A stretch of 64,000 nt of DNA, from positions 8,070,501 to 8,134,500 of the forward strand of contig JALGPY010000008.1 in the NCBI GenBank assembly GCA_023055425.1, given 5' to 3'. Each line of letters begins with the position of its first letter. Position 1 is the stretch's first letter. The DNA is from Linanthus parryae. Taxonomy: Eukaryota; Streptophyta; Magnoliopsida; Ericales; Polemoniaceae. The position numbers were made by a program, and so were the translations under genes. This document shows, one piece after another, positions 58,552 to 64,000 of this stretch. The notes beneath the pieces are model-generated. The model made no database searches. It had not been told where the DNA came from and saw only the letters and a program-made list of their open reading frames with translations.

Positions 58552-59240
58552 CAAGGATTTAAATAACGGTATCGGATGACGTATTGGTAACGGTCGCGGA
58601 AAACGGTTTTGGCCCGTAACGGACAAACCGTAACGGGAATCGGGGACCAAACGCGTGAATGTGTAAAAAGTGTAAAACGGTGCTAAAATTACTTTTAATA
58701 CAATGTTAAAACATATTTATAGTGTTTATGGCTTATTTGCAGATAAGGTGTATGATATCTAAATAAAACACTAACTGTTGGGGTCTTTTTGAAAATTCAG
58801 AAAAATAGAGGGGTAAATATGAAATAAAGTGTATTGTTTACCCTCTTTAAATATACTACAACCCTAGCCGCCCCCAACAGTCTTCACGCAGTTCACACAG
58901 AGTCCACGACGATTCAAGAAAGAAGAAGAAGATGAACAGAAATAAAGAAAAAGGATGAACGGCGATCTGCTGTAGACTACGATGGATGTAACACGAAGGT
59001 ATGTCTGTAGTGTTTTGCCTCAGATTCGCCTGTCTTCTCTTCTTTTTCTCTGTAAAATTCAACTTTTTTCCAAACCGGGTACCGTCTCGCCCGGTATTGA
59101 CCCGTAACGGTCCGTAACGAACGATACAAACGTGAATCGGAATCACCCGACCCGTATCGCCCGTATCGGATTCGGTGACCACCGATACCGTTCCGAAACG
59201 GGCGATACGTTACCGTTACGAACGATATTTGAAACCTTGA
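58552..59240. mobile_element. hAT-type nonautonomous element with 8-bp duplication
   Basis: The 689-base element starts CAAGGATTTAAATAACGG and ends ACGATATTTGAAACCTTG, imperfect inverted repeats. ACTACTAC flanks both ends (58544-58551 and 59241-59248). The uninterrupted target is visible at 55984-55995 in the left LTR, which proves the insertion. Inside are CCCGTAACGG-type subterminal repeats and an AT-rich middle. No transposase. Confidence 0.88.
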
Positions 59241-59431
59241 CTACTACTAACCACTCACATGATGACTTATTTAGAAACAAATCAACAAAGACAAAATTGG
59301 CACCAAGTCAGTGAGTTCACCGCCCCAAAACCAATAGAGAATAACTTTGACTTTAAACAAATCAAACTCATTCCTTATTGTTTTCTTGGACCCAAAACGT
59401 TACCAAATTATTCAAGTCACTTTTTCTAACA

Positions 59432-59504
59432 CTATGTTCTCTAGAAATTCCAATAGCGAGTTTTAGTGGTAACCAATACCATCATCATCTACTAAAATGT
59501 ACTA
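59432..59504. repeat. Duplicated segment, copy B right part
   Basis: CTATGTTCTCTAGAAATTCC and the following text match 44876-44942. It ends at the TA used by the next Stowaway element. Confidence 0.85.
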
Positions 59505-59757
59505 CCTCCGTTTCTTCTCCATCACACCGGTTTAATTTTAATCACTATTCACTGGGTGACTTTGACCCGATGATTTGGGTAGCAAAGCGATACAACTTTT
59601 TGATAATTTTTCCATTGTGTTGTAAAGTAAAAGTTGCTCTATAACAAAGGTGAAAAAAGTTTCAAAAAATTGCATCGTTTCGCAATTCAAATCACCCGGT
59701 CAAAGTGACCCAGATACGAGTCAAAAAGTCAAACCGGTGTGATAGAGAGGAAACGGA
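59505..59757. mobile_element. Stowaway MITE, copy 7
   Basis: CCTCCGTTTCTTCTC and GAGAGGAAACGG ends, TA borders. The last 30 bases (TACGAGTCAAAAAGTCAAAC...) are repeated twice more just after the element (59757-59812), a small tandem amplification of its end. Confidence 0.9.
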
Positions 59758-59814
59758 TACGAGTCAAAAAGTCGAACCGGTGTGACCCAGATACGAGTCA
59801 AAAAGTCAAACCAA

Positions 59815-60393
59815 TGTCATGCCGTGTGGCGTGTGTATCCAAGAGTCAGTCTTTCAAGTGTATACTACAGACACACATTTAAATTTCAGAAGCAAAATCT
59901 AATGCATAATTTTACATTCATATTGAAGTAAATAAATAAAAACTAAGTTGGCTAAATCTCAAATTTATATAAAGTGGAACGCAATTAGGACAGAAAAATT
60001 AATTAGTAACCTCACTGAAATTTCATTAGCTCCGATATCAGAAGTTGGCTGAGCTGAGTCCACCTTATACAAGCCCTAAACATGGCGGAGGTAGCCCAGA
60101 AATGTTGCTTCTGGAGAATGTGGATGTGGCGTATCTGAAGGTATTCTTCGTTGTTGCGTCGTGATCGCCGGAGACGGAACTCTCAAGCCGGTGGGTTTAG
60201 AACACCGGAGCAGCTCCGGTGACGAAGTGGAGAACACGCCACAGTGCGTCGTCGCTCTCAATCTATTTGCCAAATGTTGGGCCCAGAAAGCCCATATATT
60301 ATAGCTTTGGGCTTCAGCCTTTCTCGTATGCAATTCGGGCTCATGGTAGTTCGGCCTAATCGAACGTTGGACCAATTATTATTATTATTATTA
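59815..60393. other. Intergenic with weak gene-like block
   Basis: From 60080 to 60330 there is GC-richer sequence (ATGGCGGAGGTAGCCCAG on the plus strand, but a stop soon follows). It may be the 5' end of a decayed gene. No protein family recognised. Confidence 0.3.
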
Positions 60394-62448
60394 GGGTCAA
60401 TTACTTATTATCCACCTCCAGTATAGGTAAATAATCCATGTGCCATCCCCAGTTTCAAAAACATCTTATTACCACTTAACGTTTGTGATTGTTAACAATT
60501 AGCAACTGGGGTAGTTTTCGTCCAAAATTTTCAGTTAGTTAACGGTTTTTAGGGGGCAAAGTGGTCCAACAGAAAAAATATGAACACTTCTTATACAGCC
60601 ACCACCACTGCTGCTGTAACACCACCATTACCACCAATGTATCCGAGAATCTGGCAACTTACACCACCGCCATCGCTACAAGACTACAACCATCGCCAAT
60701 ACAAATACTACACCACATTTAGAGCTGGCAAACTCAACCCGAACCCGTCAACCCGCCCGTTTATGCACAGGTTAAGCGGGTTCGGGTCTTGTTAATTATA
60801 CAAAACGGGTGGAAACGGGTGAACTCGATTAACCCGCTGAGTTATGTGGGTTAAGCGGGTTGAAAAAATAACCCGGCTACACCCGTTTTCTCACGGCAAA
60901 GTCAATGGCGCATAGAGGTCACATCCCCCTCTTTTACTCTCTTCCTCACCCAATTCTGATCTCAACTCTTCGATTCCTCAATAATGATAACTCTTCAATC
61001 CCTCACTCCAATCCTTGACGATGGGAACGGCGGCGACGCGAGCTCGCCGGTGGAAGGGACGGCACAGTGGCGCCAAGCATAGCCGTCGAAGCCGCCGGAC
61101 AATGAGATTGTTGAACGCCGTCGACTGGAATTGACTGATGACTGGCCAAATCGAGAAACCCCCGTTAGGGTACGCCGCCTGCTACTACCGCCGAAGCCAC
61201 CACCGTCGAAGCCACCGCCGTTCGGTTTATGCTTTGGGAGATCGGATCTGGTGGTGGTAAGAATTGGAGATGGAGGAGATGGAGAGGAAGAGACCTCTCT
61301 CTTTCTTCTTTCTCTCTCTGTCGGCAGTAAAATGGAGTGCAAAAGTGAGTAGTTTGGAGGCTAGGTATGTTAAAGGGTGGGGGAGAGTTGAGGGTAGTTT
61401 GGTCTTTTTCAACTTTGTTTTCAGAAAATTGAATAAATAATTTACTGAACAAAAAAAAAACAGAAGGTAATTAAAAAATGGGTATGTGTATTTTCCTACT
61501 TTAGCATGTGTTGGTTTTAAACGGGTTAGAAATGGGTTAACGGGTCGCATTGACCCGTTTATGACCCACCCATATAACCCGCTACAGTTAACGGGTAGAA
61601 TGGGTTGGACCCATATACACATAAACCCATTTATAAATGGGTCGGGTTCACCCGAACCCGCCCGTTTGACACCTCTAACCACATTACACCATTTCGACAC
61701 TCAAGAAACCCACACCTTCACCCAATAAAAAAATCCCCAAACACAACCGATTGAGAAAAGAAAGAGGAGACAGGGGAAATCGATTGGTGGGTCAAACCGC
61801 CGAAATCTGTGGTGGATTCGTCCGTTTGGAAGAGGGATGAAGCTCACGATTGTGTGTTGTTTTGGTCGACGGAAAACCGAGAAGAGGAAGGAGGCTATTG
61901 AGAGGAAGGAGAAGATGGTGGTGGCTAGGTATCTCTTCGGAAGCCATGGTGGAGGGAGCGGTGATGTGATTGGCCGGATCTAGGAGGGACGGTGGCTGAG
62001 CCGAGCTTCTGTGTTTTTCATCTAGCATCGTTGGTTCTGAGGGGTCTGAACTGTGTTCTGAGGGGTCTCAATAGTTGGGACTGATTCACAAGTTAAATAG
62101 ATGGTGGTGTGGATGGCTATAACAGTGGTGATGGGTTTTTAATTATGATTTTATTTAGAGAATCAATAGTCGGTTTTTGGGTTTGCTGGTGGCTGCGGTG
62201 GTGCTATGGCGGTGATGGTGGTTTTGTGGCGGTGAAAGTGCCTGTGTTAGTCACTGTTTATATTTTTTTGTATTTGACAACTTTACCCTTCTATAGCAGT
62301 TAAGTTGACGGAAAATATTGGATAAAAACTACCCAGTTGTTGATTGTTAACAAATGCAAATTTGGGGTGGCAATAAGATGGTTTCCAAACTGGAAGTGGT
62401 AGGTGGATCATTACCCCTAACTGGAAGTGGGTAATAAATAATTGACCC
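60394..62448. mobile_element. MULE-like composite element with nested hAT and gene-like cargo
   Basis: The ends GGGTCAATTACTTATTA and, inverted, TAATAAATAATTGACCC continue for about 30 bases (CCACTTCCAG). TTATTATTA flanks both sides (60385-60393 and 62449-62457), nine bases but low complexity. Inside are coding-like, GC-rich blocks (60580-60710 and 61740-62250) in no recognised family, and the hAT insertion at 60720-61677. No transposase was found. Confidence 0.65.
60720..61677. mobile_element. hAT-type nonautonomous element, 8-bp duplication
   Basis: TAGAGCTGGCAAAC and GTTTGACACCTCTA form the ends, and ACCACATT is duplicated at 60712-60719 and 61678-61685. Subterminal AACCCG/CGGGTT repeats crowd both ends. 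Between 60900 and 61340 there is GC-rich gene-like text (GCTCGCCGGTGGAAGG, CCGCCGAAGCCACCACC) without a known product. Confidence 0.88.
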
Positions 62449-63149
62449 TTATTATTATTACCATTAACAGTCGTCTTTTTTATATTTGTATTTTTTTGAG
62501 AAATTATTTTGTCGTCAACGAGGATTGAACCCGGGACTTCATGCAGGGGCAACTTTTTTCGAAAAAAAAAGTTATATTAAACAAACATGCAAAACAGACA
62601 TAATTAGAGTCGTTGGATGAGCTTAACTATGTGGACGGTTGAGCTTAAAAACTCAATTTGAACACACCCCCAAACAATCCAAAAAAAAAAAATCAGGAAT
62701 TCCGGAGTCATTACTTTGCAATTGCAGCCATTCTTCTGTATGTTGATGTCTTCAGTAGAGAAAGTTAGCTTGAATATCATCATTGATACGGTAAACAGAT
62801 TCTTGAGAATATGTCTCAGTTATCACACTAGAGAGGTGCTTTTGATGAAATATAACCAACCTCTATGGAGACCCCCGAGCTGAGCCACCAACACAGAAAT
62901 GTGACCAATTTACCCCATAGTAGGTAACCACTAACCTCCATCTTCGAGAACTCCACCAGAGCCAGCACTTCCATCTTCACCAACTTCACTTTCACCTGTG
63001 GTGAGTTTTAGACTATTAGTTGACCTTGAGCTTTCATCAAGATAAGGAAATGATTTTCTCAAAACAAGAAAATAGAGGGAAATGATTAAAATAAGTTCTA
63101 GAAAGGCATGTAACCGGGCGATTTGAGAAATTGAGTTTCCATTCTTTGT
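62449..63149. other. Intergenic, nothing recognised
   Basis: AT-rich with an A run at 62560. A box-B-like GAGGATTGAACCCGGGAC (62519-62536, minus orientation) may be a trace of a tRNA-derived repeat, but box A was not seen. Confidence 0.4.
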
Positions 63150-63323
63150 TCCTCTGTATCCTTTGTGTGTATCCTTTCATGTATTCTTCCTATGATTGGT
63201 ATATTTTTTATTTTTTAATTCAACTTAATTGTTTCAAAATTCTATCAAATTGAATAAAATATTATGAAATATATCAATCATAGTAAGAATACATGGAAGG
63301 ATACACACAAAGAATACAGAGGA
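63150..63323. mobile_element. Foldback MITE of about 174 bp
   Basis: TCCTCTGTATCCTTTGTGTG, then TATCCTTTCATGTATTCTT, pairs with its complement in the right half (AAGAATACATGGAAGGATA, CACACAAAGAATACAGAGGA). The middle is AT-rich. No coding content. Confidence 0.85.
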
Positions 63324-63435
63324 TCTCGACTCTCAAAGCTCTAGTATCCAGCATTTCTTAGGTCCATGCCTTCTCTCCCATTTGTCCAAGTCAACCTTGG
63401 TCCACATTAGAATTTTCTTTCAGAATAAGCAGTAA

Positions 63436-64000
63436 GGGTCCGTTTGGTATAATGGTTTTTTTTGGTTTATGGTTTTTCCACCAGATAGTTTATTTATTGT
63501 GTTTGTTTTGAATGGTTTAAAAACCAGTTTTTAAACTAGTTTTTTCCAGCTTTTGGCATGGAGAAAAAAACCAAGTTTTGGTGGTTTTTTTACAGTTTTT
63601 TTCTATTTTCAGCTCACCCTATATTGCCCTCACACTTTCTTTATATTTTCAAATTACCCTACGTTATTCAAATATCAAAGTTATATAATACTTTCTCATC
63701 CCACTTTATGCTCATATTTCTATTTCATGAAACAACAAGTCTTGAATTTTTCCGTGATCGAAATTTTATGAAATCGTTAACTTTTTGTTGAATTTGAGTA
63801 AGAAAATTTTGATTTTTTGAATATTCCAATACCGTTAATTTGTCTTCGATTTGTGAACTTTCATTAAATCGTTGATGCTTATAAAATCGTTAATTTTTTC
63901 ACTTGAATTTGTTCTTCGTGAATCTATAAAGAAAATATAAGTGGAGGATATATTTGTCATTTAATTTACATCATCTAGTTTAAAAATCACTACCAAACAC
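63436..64000. mobile_element. TIR element cut by window end
   Basis: It begins GGGTCCGTTTGGTATAATGG after TAA. The last bases of the window, CTACCAAACAC, start the matching inverted end. This is the form of a Tourist/PIF-like element. Borders beyond the window are unknown, and no transposase is visible. Confidence 0.6.

Larger units (their letters stand above)
55693..59431 (-). mobile_element. Outer copia-type LTR element, mostly deleted, carrying nested elements
   Basis: It is bounded by CTATG duplications. On the minus strand the ends read TGTTAGAAAAAGTGA at the right and GCGTCATAACA at the left, as in a copia LTR. One nearly complete LTR is at 55693-56163. A second, lacking its left part, is at 58526-59431. 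They share 205 bases (55959-56163 and 58526-59427 less an insertion). The interior is replaced by a plus-strand copia fragment and hAT-like pieces. I infer that a copia element jumped into the second LTR and a large deletion removed the outer interior. Confidence 0.6.

Noticed and set aside
61165..61452. Minus-strand open frames of 95-157 codons
   Set aside because: They cross the end of a hAT element and GC-rich repeats. Translation shows only Ser/Pro-rich low-complexity text.
62519..62536. Functional tRNA gene on the minus strand
   Set aside because: Only a box-B-like motif is present. There is no box A or cloverleaf.
1..64000. CRISPR array, bacterial operon or phage
   Set aside because: No regularly spaced identical repeats, no ribosome-binding sites or bacterial genes. 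All genes show plant introns or plant transposon families.

Overview
The window is nuclear DNA from a flowering plant, most likely a eudicot. It holds intron-containing plant genes (an LRR receptor kinase, a purple acid phosphatase), an S-domain lectin receptor kinase remnant, Ty1/copia and Ty3/gypsy elements (the gypsy one has the plant initiator-tRNA-Met primer site), L1 and RTE LINEs, and many plant-type MITEs. I cannot name the species. Only four loci look like intact host genes: an LRR receptor kinase (26999-29968, +), two small secreted-peptide genes (31483-31829 and 33498-33895, -), and a purple acid phosphatase (35723-40085, -). Everything else I can explain is pseudogene, transposon or duplicated debris.

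Layout. 1-455: LRR-kinase pseudogene end. 1.3-2.7 kb: two PIF/Harbinger-like elements. 3.1-4.8 kb: a DUF295/F-box-associated remnant and a gypsy tail with its LTR. 5524-11391: a complete minus-strand copia-type element with identical LTRs, TSD CTTTA and a decayed interior. 11.7-16.1 kb: a long-TIR element and six MITEs. 16.1-21.0 kb: two tandem LRR-kinase pseudogenes with homologous upstream regions. 22.0-25.3 kb: three TIR elements, two with gene-like interiors. 25.5-30.0 kb: duplicated promoter region and the intact receptor kinase. 31.5-33.9 kb: peptide gene pair. 35.7-41.1 kb: phosphatase gene and exon 1 of a second copy. 41.1-45.4 kb: L1 LINE, GC-rich element, RTE LINE, tRNA-like sequence, and the last exon of another phosphatase copy. 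46.3-54.2 kb: lectin receptor kinase pseudogene split by a 5.4 kb gypsy element (TSD GATTG). 55.2-59.8 kb: phosphatase exon 3 scrap, minisatellite, and a nested LTR/copia/hAT complex. 60.4-62.4 kb: a MULE-like element with a hAT nested in it. 63.1 kb to the end: two further MITE-type elements.

How the genes relate. The receptor kinase resembles the MIK2-like LRR kinases that read secreted peptides. Two co-linear secreted-peptide genes lie 1.5-4 kb downstream of it; a receptor-ligand link is only a hypothesis. The phosphatase is the survivor of a small tandem family whose other members remain as single exons. Coordinates, exon joins, TSDs and LTR comparisons were worked out by eye from the sequence; no database search was run.
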